Translations under genes and position numbers: made by a program
From: Candidatus Rokuibacteriota bacterium
GTDB taxonomy: Bacteria > Methylomirabilota > Methylomirabilia > Rokubacteriales > CSP1-6
Reading direction: 5' to 3'
Assembly (NCBI GenBank): GCA_016866775.1
Contig: VGLJ01000044.1
Location: forward strand, 1-39,638
Length of the DNA: 39,638 bases
Part shown: one piece after another, positions 7,652 to 16,499 of the stretch
Numbering within the stretch: position 1 is the stretch's first letter
Layout of the letters: each line of letters starts with the position of its first letter
Notes under the pieces: model-generated
What the model saw: the letters and a program-made list of their open reading frames with translations, nothing else
Database searches by the model: none
What the model was told of the DNA's origin: nothing

Positions 7652-7998
7652 TCCCAGGCGAGTACCTGCTCGGCGACGGCGACATCGTCGCCAACGAAGG
7701 CCGCGCGACGGTGGAACTCGTCGTTGCCAACACGGGCGATCGGCCGATCCAGGTGGGCTCCCACTTCCACTTCTTCGAGGTCAACCGCGCGCTGCGCTTC
7801 GAGCGCGGAAGGGCGTTCGGCATGCGGCTCAACATCCCCGCGGGCACGGCGGTGCGCTTCGAGCCCGGGGACGAGAAGCGCGTCACGCTCGTCGAGATCG
7901 CCGGGGCCAGGCGCGTGTTCGGCCTGAACGGGCTCACCGAGGGCCAGGCGAAGGACGCGGCACTCGCGCGCCTCGCGGCGTGGGAGCGGCCGTCGTGA
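7648..7998 (+). CDS. ureB: Urease beta subunit
   Basis: This is the second small urease subunit, 116 aa, starting at GTG 7648 ([12 protein letters not shown], the standard UreB opening). The conserved [14 protein letters not shown] and [18 protein letters not shown] segments are present. The C-terminus ([18 protein letters not shown]) is a little longer than in short UreB proteins. CAGGGGAG at about 7635-7642 is the RBS. The stop overlaps the GTG of ureC. Confidence 0.96.
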   Translation: MIPGEYLLGDGDIVANEGRATVELVVANTGDRPIQVGSHFHFFEVNRALRFERGRAFGMRLNIPAGTAVRFEPGDEKRVTLVEIAGARRVFGLNGLTEGQAKDAALARLAAWERPS

Positions 7999-9713
7999 CG
8001 CTCAGACTGACCCGCCGGCAGTACGCCGATCTCTACGGGCCGACGGTCGGCGACCGCGTGCGGCTGGCGGACACCGAGCTGTTCGTCCGCGTCGAGCGCG
8101 ATCTCACCGTGCCCGGCGAAGAGGCGAAGTTCGGCGGCGGCAAGGTCATCCGCGACGGCATGGGGCAGTCCGCGCGTGCCACGCGCGCCGAGGGCGTGCT
8201 CGACTGCGTGATCACCAACGCGCTGATCGTCGACCACTGGGGGATCGTGAAGGCGGACATCGGCATCCGCGACGGCCGCATCGTCGGCGTCGGCAAGGCC
8301 GGGAATCCGGATCTCATGGCCGGCGTGTCGCCGTCGATGGTCGTGGGCGCCTCGACGGAGGTCATCGCGGGCGAAGGGCGCATCGTCACCGCGGGCGGGC
8401 TCGACAGCCACATCCACTTCATCTGCCCGCAGCTCGTGGGGGACGCGATCAGCGCGGGCCTCACCACGCTCCTCGGTGGCGGGACCGGGCCGGCGACGGG
8501 GACGAACGCGACGACGTGCGCGCCGGGTGAGTGGAACATCCACCGCATGCTCGAAGCGGCCGAGGCGTTTCCCATGAACCTCGGGTTCCTCGGCAAGGGC
8601 AACGCCTCCGCGCCGGAGCCGTTGCGCGAGCAGATCCACGCGGGCGCGATCGGCCTGAAGCTGCACGAGGACTGGGGGACGACACCGGCGGCGATCGACA
8701 CCGCGCTCGGCGTGGCCGAGGAGCTCGACGTCCAGGTCGCCATCCACACCGACACGCTGAACGAGTCCGGGTTCGTCGAGGACTCGATCCGCGCGTTCAA
8801 GGGGCGGACGATCCACACGTATCACACCGAGGGCGCCGGTGGCGGCCACGCGCCCGACATCATCAAGGTGTGCGGCGAGCCGAACTGTCTGCCGTCGTCC
8901 ACGAATCCCACGATGCCGTTCACCGTGAACACGATGGACGAGCACCTCGACATGCTGATGGTCTGCCACCACCTGAATCCGAAGATCCCCGAGGACCTGG
9001 CGTTCGCCGAGTCGCGGATCCGCGCGGAGACGATCGCGGCGGAAGACGTGCTGCACGACCTCGGCGCGATCAGCATGATGTCGTCCGACTCGCAGGCGAT
9101 GGGCCGCATCGGCGAGGTCGTGATCCGCACGTGGCAGACGGCCGACAAGATGAAGCGACAGCGCGGGGCGCTGCCCGGTGAGACCGCCGGCGACGACAAC
9201 CGGCGCGTGAAGCGCTACGTGGCGAAGTACACGATCAACCCGGCGATCGCGCACGGCCTCGCCTCCGAGGTGGGGTCGGTCGAGACCGGCAAGCTCGCGG
9301 ACCTCGTCGTGTGGAAGCCGGCGTTCTTCGGCGTGAAGCCCGAGCTCGTGCTCAAAGGCGGCTTCATCGCGTGGGCGGCGATGGGCGACCCGAACGCCTC
9401 GATCCCCACGCCACAGCCCGTGCTCTACCGGCCGATGTTCGCGGCGCACGGCCGGGCCCGCGCGTCCACGTGCGTGACGTTCGTCTCGCGTGCGGCGCTC
9501 GACGCCGGCGTGCCGGCGCGTCTCGGGCTCACGCGTCGTGCCGTCGCCGTCTCGCGCTGCCGGTCGATCGGCAAGCGCGACATGGTCCACAACAACGCGC
9601 TGCCCCGCATCGAGGTCGACGCGGAGACGTACGAAGTCCGCGCCGACGGCGAGCTGCTCACGTGCGAGGCGGCGCGCGTGCTGCCGATGGCGCAGCGCTA
9701 TTTCCTGTTCTGA
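7995..9713 (+). CDS. ureC: Urease alpha (catalytic) subunit
   Basis: This is the catalytic nickel-binding subunit, 572 aa, full length, starting at GTG 7995. Active-site motifs are intact. HIHF carries the two His metal ligands. GLKLHEDWG carries the Lys that becomes carbamylated. [10 protein letters not shown] and [12 protein letters not shown] carry further His ligands. MVCHHL in the flap carries the catalytic His, and SSDSQAMGR carries the Asp ligand. The enzyme should therefore be active once nickel is loaded by the UreEFGD proteins encoded just downstream. It is coupled to ureB by a 4-base overlap. Confidence 0.98.
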   Translation: MTLRLTRRQYADLYGPTVGDRVRLADTELFVRVERDLTVPGEEAKFGGGKVIRDGMGQSARATRAEGVLDCVITNALIVDHWGIVKADIGIRDGRIVGVGKAGNPDLMAGVSPSMVVGASTEVIAGEGRIVTAGGLDSHIHFICPQLVGDAISAGLTTLLGGGTGPATGTNATTCAPGEWNIHRMLEAAEAFPMNLGFLGKGNASAPEPLREQIHAGAIGLKLHEDWGTTPAAIDTALGVAEELDVQVAIHTDTLNESGFVEDSIRAFKGRTIHTYHTEGAGGGHAPDIIKVCGEPNCLPSSTNPTMPFTVNTMDEHLDMLMVCHHLNPKIPEDLAFAESRIRAETIAAEDVLHDLGAISMMSSDSQAMGRIGEVVIRTWQTADKMKRQRGALPGETAGDDNRRVKRYVAKYTINPAIAHGLASEVGSVETGKLADLVVWKPAFFGVKPELVLKGGFIAWAAMGDPNASIPTPQPVLYRPMFAAHGRARASTCVTFVSRAALDAGVPARLGLTRRAVAVSRCRSIGKRDMVHNNALPRIEVDAETYEVRADGELLTCEAARVLPMAQRYFLF

Positions 9714-9714
9714 G

Positions 9715-10170
9715 ATGAACGACGCGCCGGTCGTCACCGCCACCCGCGTGCACGTGCACGATGACCAGCTGGCTCGCCTCGAGCGCGATCGTCTCGTGCT
9801 CTCCGCGGAAGAGCGGCGGTGGGGACGGCGCCGCGTCAAGACGGAGAAAGGCCGCGAGCTCGTGCTCGCGCTCCCGACGGGCAGCGTCCTGGAGCCGGGG
9901 CACGTCCTTCACGTCGATCGCGAGTCCTACGTCGTCATCGAAGCCGCGGTCGAAGCCGTGCTGGTCATCTCGCCGCGCGATCGTGACGAGATGGTCCGCG
10001 TCGCGTTCGAGGTGGGCAATCGCCACTTCACCGTCGCCATCGACGGCGATCGCCTGCTCGTCCCCGACGACGTCGCGATGGAGCAGCTGCTCGAGCGGAT
10101 CGGCGTGCCGTGGAAGCGCGATCGCGCCGTGTTCGCGCCCCTCGGCGCCGGGCATCGCCATGACCATTGA
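9715..10170 (+). CDS. ureE: Urease nickel metallochaperone UreE
   Basis: UreE delivers Ni(II) to the urease apoprotein complex. The 151-aa frame begins one base after the ureC stop. It has the N-terminal peptide-binding-like region (RLVLSAEERRWGRRRVKTEKGRE) and the C-terminal metal-binding fold (VGNRHFTVAIDGDRLLV, VPDDVAMEQLL). The tail GAGHRHDH has three His residues, far shorter than the long His tail of the Klebsiella protein. The end overlaps ureF by 11 bases. Confidence 0.94.
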   Translation: MNDAPVVTATRVHVHDDQLARLERDRLVLSAEERRWGRRRVKTEKGRELVLALPTGSVLEPGHVLHVDRESYVVIEAAVEAVLVISPRDRDEMVRVAFEVGNRHFTVAIDGDRLLVPDDVAMEQLLERIGVPWKRDRAVFAPLGAGHRHDH

Positions 10171-10846
10171 CCTGCTCGCGCTGCTGCAGATCAGCGATGG
10201 CCTCTTCCCGGCCGGGGGCTTCGCGCACTCGCTCGGACTCGAGACCTACACGCAGGCCGGCGTCGTCAAGGACGGTGCGGGCGTGGACGCGTTCGTGCGG
10301 GCGCATCTCGACGGGAGCGCCGGACCGGGTGACGCCGTCGCCGTCGTGGCCGCGGTTCGCGCGGGAGCTGCCGCCCAGCTCGCCCCCTGCCTCGAGCTCG
10401 ACGCGCGGGTGGACGCGATGCGGTTCGTCCCCGAGTTCACGGCCGCGAGCAGGCAGATGGGGCGGCAGACGCTGCGCGTGGCCGCCGCCTGGCAGCGCGA
10501 TGCGCTCGTCGAAGCCTTCAACGCGCGCGTCGAGTCCGGAGCGACGCCCGGCCACTATCCGGTCGTGTTCGGGATCGTCGCGGGACGCTGCGGCATCGAC
10601 CCCCAAGCCGCGGCGGCCGCGTACCTCTTTGCGACGGCTTCGATGCTCGTGAACGCGGCGCTGCGGCTGCTCGCCATCGGCCAGGTCGAAGGACAGCGCG
10701 TGCTGGCGGCGCTCCGGCCGCGCATCGCGGCCCTCGCCGCAGACGCCGCCCGGGCGTCGATCGGCGACATGTGGAGCTTCACGCCCGGCCTCGAGCTCGC
10801 GGGCCTTCGCCACGCGGGGCTCGACATGAGGCTGTTCCGATCGTGA
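10160..10846 (+). CDS. ureF: Urease accessory protein UreF
   Basis: UreF forms the UreD-UreF-UreG activation complex and guides nickel and CO2 insertion into UreC. The 228-aa helical protein opens with [23 protein letters not shown], the diagnostic UreF segment, and ends [22 protein letters not shown], the conserved C-terminus that contacts UreG. ATG 10160 overlaps the ureE end, and the TGA overlaps the GTG of ureG. Confidence 0.95.
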   Translation: MTIDLLALLQISDGLFPAGGFAHSLGLETYTQAGVVKDGAGVDAFVRAHLDGSAGPGDAVAVVAAVRAGAAAQLAPCLELDARVDAMRFVPEFTAASRQMGRQTLRVAAAWQRDALVEAFNARVESGATPGHYPVVFGIVAGRCGIDPQAAAAAYLFATASMLVNAALRLLAIGQVEGQRVLAALRPRIAALAADAARASIGDMWSFTPGLELAGLRHAGLDMRLFRS

Positions 10847-11469
10847 TTCCGAAACCGCTCAAGATCGGCATCGGCGGCCCGGTCGGCTCGGGCAAGACCG
10901 CGCTGACGGAGGCGTTGTGCCTGCGCTTCCGCGACGAGGTCGACATGGCCGTCATCACCAACGACATCTATACGAAGGAGGACGCGGAGTTCCTCGTGCG
11001 CCGCGGCGCCTTGCCGCCTCCGCGCGTGCTCGGCGTGGAGACGGGCGGCTGCCCGCACACGGCGATACGGGAAGATGCTTCGGTGAATCTCGAGGCGATA
11101 CGAGAACTGACGACTCGATTTCCAGCACTCGACCTGCTGATCGTGGAGAGCGGCGGCGATAATTTGGCGGCAACGTTCAGCCCCGAGCTGGTCGACGCCA
11201 CGATCTACGTGATCGACGTCGCCGAGGGCGAGAAGATCCCGCGCAAGGGCGGCCCCGGCATCACGCGCTCCGACCTGCTCGTCATCAACAAGATCGATCT
11301 CGCGCCCTACGTGGGCGCCGACCTCGCGGTGATGGACCGCGACGCTCGGCGCATGCGCGGGGAGCGCCCGTTCGTCTTCACCAACCTGAGGGATGGCGTC
11401 GGCGTGGACGCCGTGGTGGAGTGGATCCGCAAGGACCTCCTGCTCGCGTCGGGCGCGACGGCGCGCTGA
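10843..11469 (+). CDS. ureG: Urease accessory GTPase UreG
   Basis: This SIMIBI-class GTPase drives nickel transfer during urease maturation; 208 aa from GTG 10843. It shows a P-loop GPVGSGKT, the metal-binding Cys-Pro-His motif in [19 protein letters not shown], the [17 protein letters not shown] segment and the NKID guanine-specificity motif. There is no long N-terminal His stretch. It overlaps ureF by 4 bases and is itself overlapped by the likely ureD start. Confidence 0.97.
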   Translation: MIPKPLKIGIGGPVGSGKTALTEALCLRFRDEVDMAVITNDIYTKEDAEFLVRRGALPPPRVLGVETGGCPHTAIREDASVNLEAIRELTTRFPALDLLIVESGGDNLAATFSPELVDATIYVIDVAEGEKIPRKGGPGITRSDLLVINKIDLAPYVGADLAVMDRDARRMRGERPFVFTNLRDGVGVDAVVEWIRKDLLLASGATAR

Positions 11470-12260
11470 GCCTGCGCTTCGAGCGGAGGGGCGATGCCAC
11501 CGTGCTCGCCGGCTGCCGCTCGACGCTGCCGCTGCAGGTGCTCTCGCCGCTGGCGCTCGACGATGCCTCGCTCGTGGTCTCGATCCTCAACCCGACGGGC
11601 TCGGTGCTCGGCGGCGATCGTCTGCGCATCGATGTCCACGCGGGCGCCGGCGCTCACGCGCTGCTGACGACGCCGTCCGCGACGCGCGTCCACCGGACGG
11701 ACGGTCCCGTCGCGGTGCAGGAGGTTCAGCTCGCCGTCGAGTCCGGCGCGGCGGTGGAGTGGGTGCCGGACCACACGATCCCGCACGCGGGCGCCGCCTT
11801 TCGCCAGGTCATTCGCGCCCACGTCGCGGGGGATGCGACGCTCCTCGCGGTCGACGCGTTCGCCGTCGGCCGCGTGGCGCGCGGCGAAGCGTTCGATTTT
11901 CGCAGTCTCGAGAGCGCGCTCCAGATCGTCGACGACGACGGCTGGCTCCTGCACGACCGGTTCGTGCTGGCGGGCGAGGATCGGTGGCGCGGCCTGGGGT
12001 TCTGTGAAGGTGCGCCGTATCTCGCGACCATCGTGGCCGTGGCGCCGGCGCCCGCGGAGACGCTCGCGCGCGAGGCCGGCGCGGCGCTCGCCGCCGTCTG
12101 CGGGATGCGCGGGGGGGTCGGGCGCCTGCCGCGACGCGGGATCCTCGTGCGCTGCCTCGCCGAGACGGCGCCCGCGCTCGGCGACGCCGTGCGCGCCACG
12201 TGGAACGCGCTCCGGACGGCGGCGCTCGGCGCCGAGCCGCTCGACCTCAGAAAGTACTAG
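11421..12260 (+). CDS. ureD: Urease accessory protein UreD/UreH
   Basis: UreD is the scaffold that binds urease and recruits UreF-UreG. The frame reads [29 protein letters not shown], then [38 protein letters not shown], which is typical UreD sequence. The first in-frame start is GTG 11421, inside ureG (about 49-base overlap). The true start is uncertain because no ATG lies closer to the conserved part. Having ureD last, after ureG, is one of several known orders. It completes a full set of structural and accessory urease genes; no nickel importer is encoded nearby. Confidence 0.92.
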   Translation: MDPQGPPARVGRDGALSLRFERRGDATVLAGCRSTLPLQVLSPLALDDASLVVSILNPTGSVLGGDRLRIDVHAGAGAHALLTTPSATRVHRTDGPVAVQEVQLAVESGAAVEWVPDHTIPHAGAAFRQVIRAHVAGDATLLAVDAFAVGRVARGEAFDFRSLESALQIVDDDGWLLHDRFVLAGEDRWRGLGFCEGAPYLATIVAVAPAPAETLAREAGAALAAVCGMRGGVGRLPRRGILVRCLAETAPALGDAVRATWNALRTAALGAEPLDLRKY

Positions 12261-12262
12261 CG

Positions 12263-12505
12263 ATGATCGCGGGGCTCGCGCATACTCGCGCCGACATGCG
12301 GCGCCACCGCCATCGCCGCTCCTGGGGCAGGCGCTTACGCCAGTCGTTCCGCGGCGTGGGCGTGGTGTTCGTCCTGGTGCTGGTCGGTGCCGTCGCGCGC
12401 GTCTGGATCGTCCTTCCCGCGGTCGACACGGCGTTCTCCACGTTCATGGGCATGCCGGACGCTTCCGCGATCGCGGACCTGGAACGAAAAGCGAGGGGCC
12501 GATGA
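12263..12505 (+). CDS. Small basic single-span membrane protein, unknown
   Basis: This 80-aa frame starts at ATG 12263, or at ATG 12296 for a 69-aa form. A strongly basic N-terminus (RRHRHRRSWGRRLRQ) is followed by one clear membrane segment (GVVFVLVLVGAVARVWIVLPAV) and a short polar tail. I recognise no family. It begins two bases after the ureD stop, so it may be the last gene of the urease transcript, or it may belong with the phosphate genes behind it. There is no strong RBS. Confidence 0.5.
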   Translation: MIAGLAHTRADMRRHRHRRSWGRRLRQSFRGVGVVFVLVLVGAVARVWIVLPAVDTAFSTFMGMPDASAIADLERKARGR

Positions 12506-12539
12506 CTGCGGTACACTCGCAGGAAAACGACGAGGTGCG

Positions 12540-13157
12540 ATGTTCAACCTGATCCCGAAGGAAGTCCGCTTCTTCGAGTTGTTCGATCAGCAGTCCGAGC
12601 ACATCATCAAGGCCGCCGCGCTCTTGCACGAACTCGTCCACAACTTCGCCGACGCGCGTGCCAAGGCGCATCTCATCAAGGAAGTCGAGCACCAGGGCGA
12701 TCAGGTCACGCACGAGATCGTCAAGCGCCTGAACACCACGTTCATCACGCCGATCGACCGCGAGGACATCCATGCCCTCGCGACGCGCCTCGACGACGTG
12801 CTCGACTACATCGAGGCCGCGGCCGAGCGCCTCGTCGTCTACCGCATCAAGGAGCCGACCTCCGCGTGCCGCGCGATGGCCGAGGTCATCATCCGGCAGG
12901 TCGCCTCCATGGACCGCGCGATCAAGTGCCTGCGCACGATGGATCCGGGGTTCCACGAGCACGCGGTGGAGGTGAACCGGCTCGAGAACAGCGCGGACAA
13001 CCTCCTCCGCGACAGCCTCGCCGCGCTGTTCGAGGAGCAGGGCGATCCCATCGAGGTCATCAAGTGGAAGGAGATCTACGAGACGATGGAGATCGTCACC
13101 GACCGTTGCGAGGACGTGGCGAACGTGATCGAAGCGATCATCCTCAAGATGGCCTGA
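12540..13157 (+). CDS. DUF47 (PhoU-like) regulator of phosphate permease
   Basis: This 205-aa all-helical protein belongs to the DUF47/YkaA family, which is almost always encoded beside PiT phosphate permeases and is thought to modulate them. Typical segments are the N-terminal FFELFDQQSEHIIKAA, HQGDQVTHEIVKRLNTTFITPIDREDIHALATRLDDVLDYIEA, and the C-terminal WKEIYETMEIVTDRCEDVANVIEAI. A TACACT box at 12512-12517 could be a -10 element. The PiT gene follows after 19 bases, which supports the assignment. Confidence 0.93.
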   Translation: MFNLIPKEVRFFELFDQQSEHIIKAAALLHELVHNFADARAKAHLIKEVEHQGDQVTHEIVKRLNTTFITPIDREDIHALATRLDDVLDYIEAAAERLVVYRIKEPTSACRAMAEVIIRQVASMDRAIKCLRTMDPGFHEHAVEVNRLENSADNLLRDSLAALFEEQGDPIEVIKWKEIYETMEIVTDRCEDVANVIEAIILKMA

Positions 13158-13176
13158 GCCGCCCACCCCGCCGCCC

Positions 13177-14166
13177 GTGCTGACCGCCGTCGTCTTCATC
13201 GTCCTCATCGCGTTGATCTTCGACTTCATCAACGGCTTTCACGACGCCGCCAACTCGATCGCCACCGTCGTCTCCACGCGCGTGCTGACGCCGCTGCAGG
13301 CCGTCGTGTGGGCGGCGTTCTTCAACTTCGTCGCGGCGTTCGGCTTCGGGGTGAGCGTCGCCGAGACGGTCGGCAAGGGCGTCGTGGAATCGAACGTCAT
13401 CGATCAGTGGGTCATCCTCGCCGGGCTCACGGGCGCCATCGCCTGGGACCTCATCACCTGGTACTGGGGCCTGCCGACGAGCTCTTCGCACGCGCTGATC
13501 GGCGGGTTCGCCGGGGCGGCGGTGATCAAGGGCGGGTTCCCGGCGCTGATCGCGTCGGGCCTGATCAAGATCGCCGTGTTCATGATCGTCGCGCCGCTCA
13601 TCGGCTTCACGGTCGGCGTCATGCTGATGCTCGCCACGGTGTGGATCTTCCGTCGCGCCACGCCAGGGCGCGTCGACTGGCTCTTCCGGCGGCTGCAGCT
13701 CGTCTCCGCGGCGGCGTACAGCCTCGGCCACGGCACGAACGACGCGCAGAAGACGATGGGCATCATCGCGGTGCTGCTCTTCACGACGGGCCACCTCGGC
13801 CCGGAGTTCCACGTGCCGTTCTGGGTGATCATGGCCGCGCACGCCGCGATCGGGCTCGGCACGCTCGCGGGCGGCTGGCGCATCGTCAAGACGATGGGCA
13901 TGCGCATCACGAAGCTCCGGCCCGTCGGCGGCTTCTGCGCGGAGGCGGCCGGCGCGATGACGTTGATCGGCACCGCCGTCGGCGGCATTCCGGTCAGCAC
14001 CACGCAGACCATCATCGGCTCGATCATGGGCGTGGGCGCGCTCCAGCGCGTGTCCGCGGTGCGGTGGGGCGTGGCCGGCCGGATCTTCTGGGCGTGGGTG
14101 TTCACGATCCCCGCGTCGGCGGTCGTCGCCGCCGCCACGTGGCTGCTCCTTCGCGTCGTCGTCTGA
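13177..14166 (+). CDS. pit: PiT-family inorganic phosphate transporter
   Basis: This is an inner-membrane phosphate permease (PiT family), 329 aa from GTG 13177. Both PiT signature repeats are present: GFHDAANSIATVVSTR near residue 20 and LGHGTNDAQKTMGI in the second half. GLPTSSSHALIGG and GIPVSTTQTIIGS are the paired transport motifs. About ten hydrophobic segments are visible. It lies directly behind the DUF47 gene, so the two probably act as one low-affinity phosphate or metal-phosphate uptake unit. Confidence 0.95.
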   Translation: MLTAVVFIVLIALIFDFINGFHDAANSIATVVSTRVLTPLQAVVWAAFFNFVAAFGFGVSVAETVGKGVVESNVIDQWVILAGLTGAIAWDLITWYWGLPTSSSHALIGGFAGAAVIKGGFPALIASGLIKIAVFMIVAPLIGFTVGVMLMLATVWIFRRATPGRVDWLFRRLQLVSAAAYSLGHGTNDAQKTMGIIAVLLFTTGHLGPEFHVPFWVIMAAHAAIGLGTLAGGWRIVKTMGMRITKLRPVGGFCAEAAGAMTLIGTAVGGIPVSTTQTIIGSIMGVGALQRVSAVRWGVAGRIFWAWVFTIPASAVVAAATWLLLRVVV

Positions 14167-14170
14167 GTCG

Positions 14171-14677
14171 GTGACGACGCGCCTCGCGCGCCCCGCCGAC
14201 GCCGACGCGATCGCGCGCATCTACAACCAGGGCATCGCCGCGCGCATCGCCACGTTCGAGACCGAGCCGCGCACGGCGGCGCAGATCGCCGCGCAGCTCG
14301 CCGACAAGGGCGACCGGTTTCCCACGGTGGTGGTGGAGCGTGACGGCCGGGTCGTCGCGTGGGCGACCGCCGGCGCGTATCGCAGCCGGCCCGCCTACGC
14401 GGGCGTCGCCGAGCATTCGGTGTACGTCGATCGCGCCGCGCGCGGCACGGGCGCGGGCCGCGCGGCGCTGGAGGCGCTGTCGCAGGCCTACGCCGAGCGC
14501 GGCTTCTGGAAGCTCTGCTCGCGCATCTTTCGGGAGCACACCGCGAGCCTCGCGCTCCACGAGCGGAGCGGCTTTCGCGTGGTCGGGGTCTACCGGCGCC
14601 ACGGGAAGCTCGACGGGGAGTGGCGTGACTGCGTGATCGTGGAGAAGCTGCTCGGCCCGGCGCTCGATGCGGGCTGA
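14171..14677 (+). CDS. GNAT N-acetyltransferase, phosphinothricin/ArsN1-like
   Basis: This 168-aa GNAT protein starts at GTG 14171. It has the opening RPADADAIARIYNQGI, the acetyl-CoA loop RAARGTGAGRAAL, and the C-terminal ERSGFRVVGVYRRHGKLDGEWRDCVIVEKLL, typical of the Pat/Bar and ArsN1 group that acetylates phosphinothricin, arsinothricin or methionine sulfoximine. Which amine is the substrate cannot be read from the sequence. The next segment is a decayed EamA transporter, so a resistance or export pair may once have existed here. Confidence 0.88.
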   Translation: MTTRLARPADADAIARIYNQGIAARIATFETEPRTAAQIAAQLADKGDRFPTVVVERDGRVVAWATAGAYRSRPAYAGVAEHSVYVDRAARGTGAGRAALEALSQAYAERGFWKLCSRIFREHTASLALHERSGFRVVGVYRRHGKLDGEWRDCVIVEKLLGPALDAG

Positions 14678-14696
14678 GGCCGTCCCCTGTTGCCGC

Positions 14697-14864
14697 TGGC
14701 CCGGCGTCCCGGCCCCGCGCGCCGCGATCTTCCTGACGGTGCAGCCGATCGCCGGCGCCCTGCTCGGGGTCGCCGTGCCGGGCGATCGCTTCAGCGAATT
14801 CACGGTGATCGGCCGCAGCCTGATCGTCGGAGGCCCGCTCGTTACGGCCCGGCGCGACGAGTAG
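14697..14864 (+). pseudogene. C-terminal remnant of an EamA/DMT-type transporter
   Basis: The frame reads PRAAIFLTVQPIAGALLGVAVPGDRFSEFTVIG and then SLIVGGPLVTARR. This matches the last two membrane segments of EamA (drug/metabolite transporter) proteins, which usually read like AAIFLYLEPVxAxLLG...E.L...IGxxLIxxGVxL. Nothing of the other eight segments is present upstream, because the GNAT gene ends at 14677. I read it as a decayed gene fragment. An unrelated small membrane ORF is possible but less likely. Confidence 0.6.
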
Positions 14865-14890
14865 TTGGCGGTTCTACGGGGCGCGCTGGG

Positions 14891-14896
14891 TATACT
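14891..14896 (+). promoter_or_regulatory. -10 box TATACT just before a GTG start (leaderless candidate)
   Basis: TATACT ends six bases before GTG 14903, so transcription would begin at or next to the start codon. No Shine-Dalgarno is present. TTGGCG at 14865-14870 is a possible -35, but the 20-base spacer is long. Confidence 0.5.
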
Positions 14897-14902
14897 CGAC
14901 TC

Positions 14903-15934
14903 GTGCCGGAGTCTCGGCGGTATCAGCTCCAGAACGAAGCGGCGAATCGACTCATCGGCGACCTGCTCAACGAAGCCGGCGTCCCCGTCGACCGTCGCGG
15001 CCTCTACCAGCAGCTCCTGACTACGGTCCTGAAGCTGCACGAGGATGGTGCGTCCCTCGCCGACGTCAAGATCACGAACGCGTCGCTCAAGGAGCTGCGG
15101 TACGCGTACAAGGTCTTCGCGCCGTATCGTCACGTGCGCAAGGTCACGGTCTTCGGCTCCGCGCGCACGCCGGGGACCGACGACGCCGCGGTCGCCGCGC
15201 GCGAGTTCGGCCGCCGCATGGTGGACGAGGGCTGGATGGTCGTCACCGGCGCCGGTGCGGGCATCATGGGCGCGTCGCAGGAAGGCGCCGGCGGCGAGCG
15301 CAGCTTCGGCCTCAACATCCGCCTGCCGTTCGAGCAGGAAGCGAATCCGTGGATCGCCGCCGATCCGAAGCTCATCACCTTCAAGTACTTCTTCACGCGC
15401 AAGCTCTTCCTCGTGAAGGAAGCGAGCGCGATCGCGCTGTTCCCCGGCGGCTTCGGCACGATGGACGAGGTCTTCGAGCTCCTCACGCTGATGCAGACGG
15501 GGAAGGCGACGATCGTGCCGGTCGTCCTCGTGGAGGCGGGCCCGAAGCCGTACTGGCGGATCTGGGACCGCTGGGTCCAGGCCACGCTCGTCGAGCGCCG
15601 CCTGATCGACGGCAACGACCCGGCGTTCTACCGGATCGTGGACGGCGCCGAGGCCGCCGCGCGCGAGCTCACGACCTTCTACCGTGTGTTCCACTCCGCG
15701 CGCATCGTGGGCGAGAAGCTCGTGTTCCGGCTGCATCGCCTCCTCACCGACGACCAGCTCCGGGACATGCAGACGCGCTTCGAGGACATCTTGAAGGGGC
15801 CGGCCGATCAGTCGCCGACGCCGATCCCGCAGGAGCTCGACGAGCATCCCGAGCTGCCGCGCCTGATCCTGCCGTTCAACCGCTCGTCGTACAGCCGGCT
15901 GCGCCAGCTCATCGACTACCTGAACGCTCTGTAG
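14903..15934 (+). CDS. LOG-family (TIGR00730-like) protein, putative nucleoside 5'-monophosphate phosphoribohydrolase
   Basis: This 343-aa protein starts at GTG 14903. Its central Rossmann-like domain carries VTVFGSARTPG, VVTGAGAGIMGASQEGA and the LOG-family motif PGGFGTMDEVFE (usual PGGxGTxxE). LOG proteins release free base from nucleoside monophosphates. Older databases call them lysine decarboxylases, which is unlikely to be right. An N-terminal extension of about 75 residues and a C-terminal one of about 100 residues make it longer than minimal LOG proteins (about 190 aa), as seen in a long bacterial subgroup. It looks monocistronic with a possible leaderless promoter. Confidence 0.85.
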   Translation: MPESRRYQLQNEAANRLIGDLLNEAGVPVDRRGLYQQLLTTVLKLHEDGASLADVKITNASLKELRYAYKVFAPYRHVRKVTVFGSARTPGTDDAAVAAREFGRRMVDEGWMVVTGAGAGIMGASQEGAGGERSFGLNIRLPFEQEANPWIAADPKLITFKYFFTRKLFLVKEASAIALFPGGFGTMDEVFELLTLMQTGKATIVPVVLVEAGPKPYWRIWDRWVQATLVERRLIDGNDPAFYRIVDGAEAAARELTTFYRVFHSARIVGEKLVFRLHRLLTDDQLRDMQTRFEDILKGPADQSPTPIPQELDEHPELPRLILPFNRSSYSRLRQLIDYLNAL

Positions 15935-15997
15935 GGCCGCACGTGTGCCCGGAATTGCACATCGACACAAGACCGCGTTACGGAGTATCTGGTATTC

Positions 15998-16246
15998 ATG
16001 ACACGGCGCACGGCGCTCGAGCGGATCGTCGATGAGAGAGTCGGCCAAACACTCGTCGGGAGTGTCAGTGTCACGATCGATCGGATTGCCGAAGAAATCG
16101 CCCGCGAAGCGCTCGCTGACGACACCTTCAGGAGAATGATTCGAGAGCTGGTCCGTCTGCGTTCGCGGGAACTGCTCGATGATCTTCTGAGCAACGGCCC
16201 GTCCCGGAAACTGCCTCGACGCCGGCGGCGCGATTCGAGACGGTAG
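15998..16246 (+). CDS. Small helical protein with basic tail, unknown
   Basis: This 82-aa frame starts at ATG 15998. The body is predicted helical (ERIVDERVGQTLVGSVSVTIDRIAEEIAREAL, MIRELVRLRSRELLDDLL), and the C-terminus is strongly basic (RKLPRRRRRDSRR), which could contact nucleic acid. I recognise no family. The coding stretch and its 60-base upstream region are less GC-rich than the neighbours. There is no strong RBS. A real gene is plausible but not proven. Confidence 0.5.
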   Translation: MTRRTALERIVDERVGQTLVGSVSVTIDRIAEEIAREALADDTFRRMIRELVRLRSRELLDDLLSNGPSRKLPRRRRRDSRR

Positions 16247-16260
16247 CCACCCTCCGGGGA

Positions 16261-16449
16261 TTACTCACTTTCGGGGCGCTCCTCCGTCACCTGGCACTCG
16301 GCGCAGACCCACGTGCGGAAGACGCGCTTGGTGGCGTCGTCGCGCCGCAGGGTCCACGGGATGAAGGCGAGGCGCCCGCAGCGCGGGCAGCGCTCGGGAC
16401 GGGCCCCAGCGGGCACGGCCGACGGCAGCCACGGGATCTTCGCGGGCAT
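16261..16449 (-). CDS. Small zinc-ribbon protein
   Basis: This 62-aa protein is read leftward from ATG 16449. CPRCGRLAF and WVCAECQ form a four-cysteine zinc ribbon separated by about 25 residues. The role is unknown. It is divergent from nadE. A TAAGCT box (plus-strand 16457-16462) lies seven bases before the start, with no Shine-Dalgarno between, so this too could be a leaderless transcript. Confidence 0.6.
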   Translation of the reverse strand: MPAKIPWLPSAVPAGARPERCPRCGRLAFIPWTLRRDDATKRVFRTWVCAECQVTEERPESE

Positions 16450-16487
16450 CGCGCCGAGCTTATCATCCGGCGCGCGCGGGCGGACGC

Positions 16488-16493
16488 TACAAT
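16488..16493 (+). promoter_or_regulatory. -10 box TACAAT just before nadE (leaderless candidate)
   Basis: TACAAT ends six bases before GTG 16500. The intervening bases (GACTCC) hold no Shine-Dalgarno. No good -35 is visible at normal spacing. Confidence 0.45.
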
Positions 16494-16499
16494 GACTCC

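Noticed and set aside
14903-15934. Lysine decarboxylase
   Set aside because: The PGGFGTMDE motif marks the LOG phosphoribohydrolase family; the decarboxylase name is an old mis-annotation.
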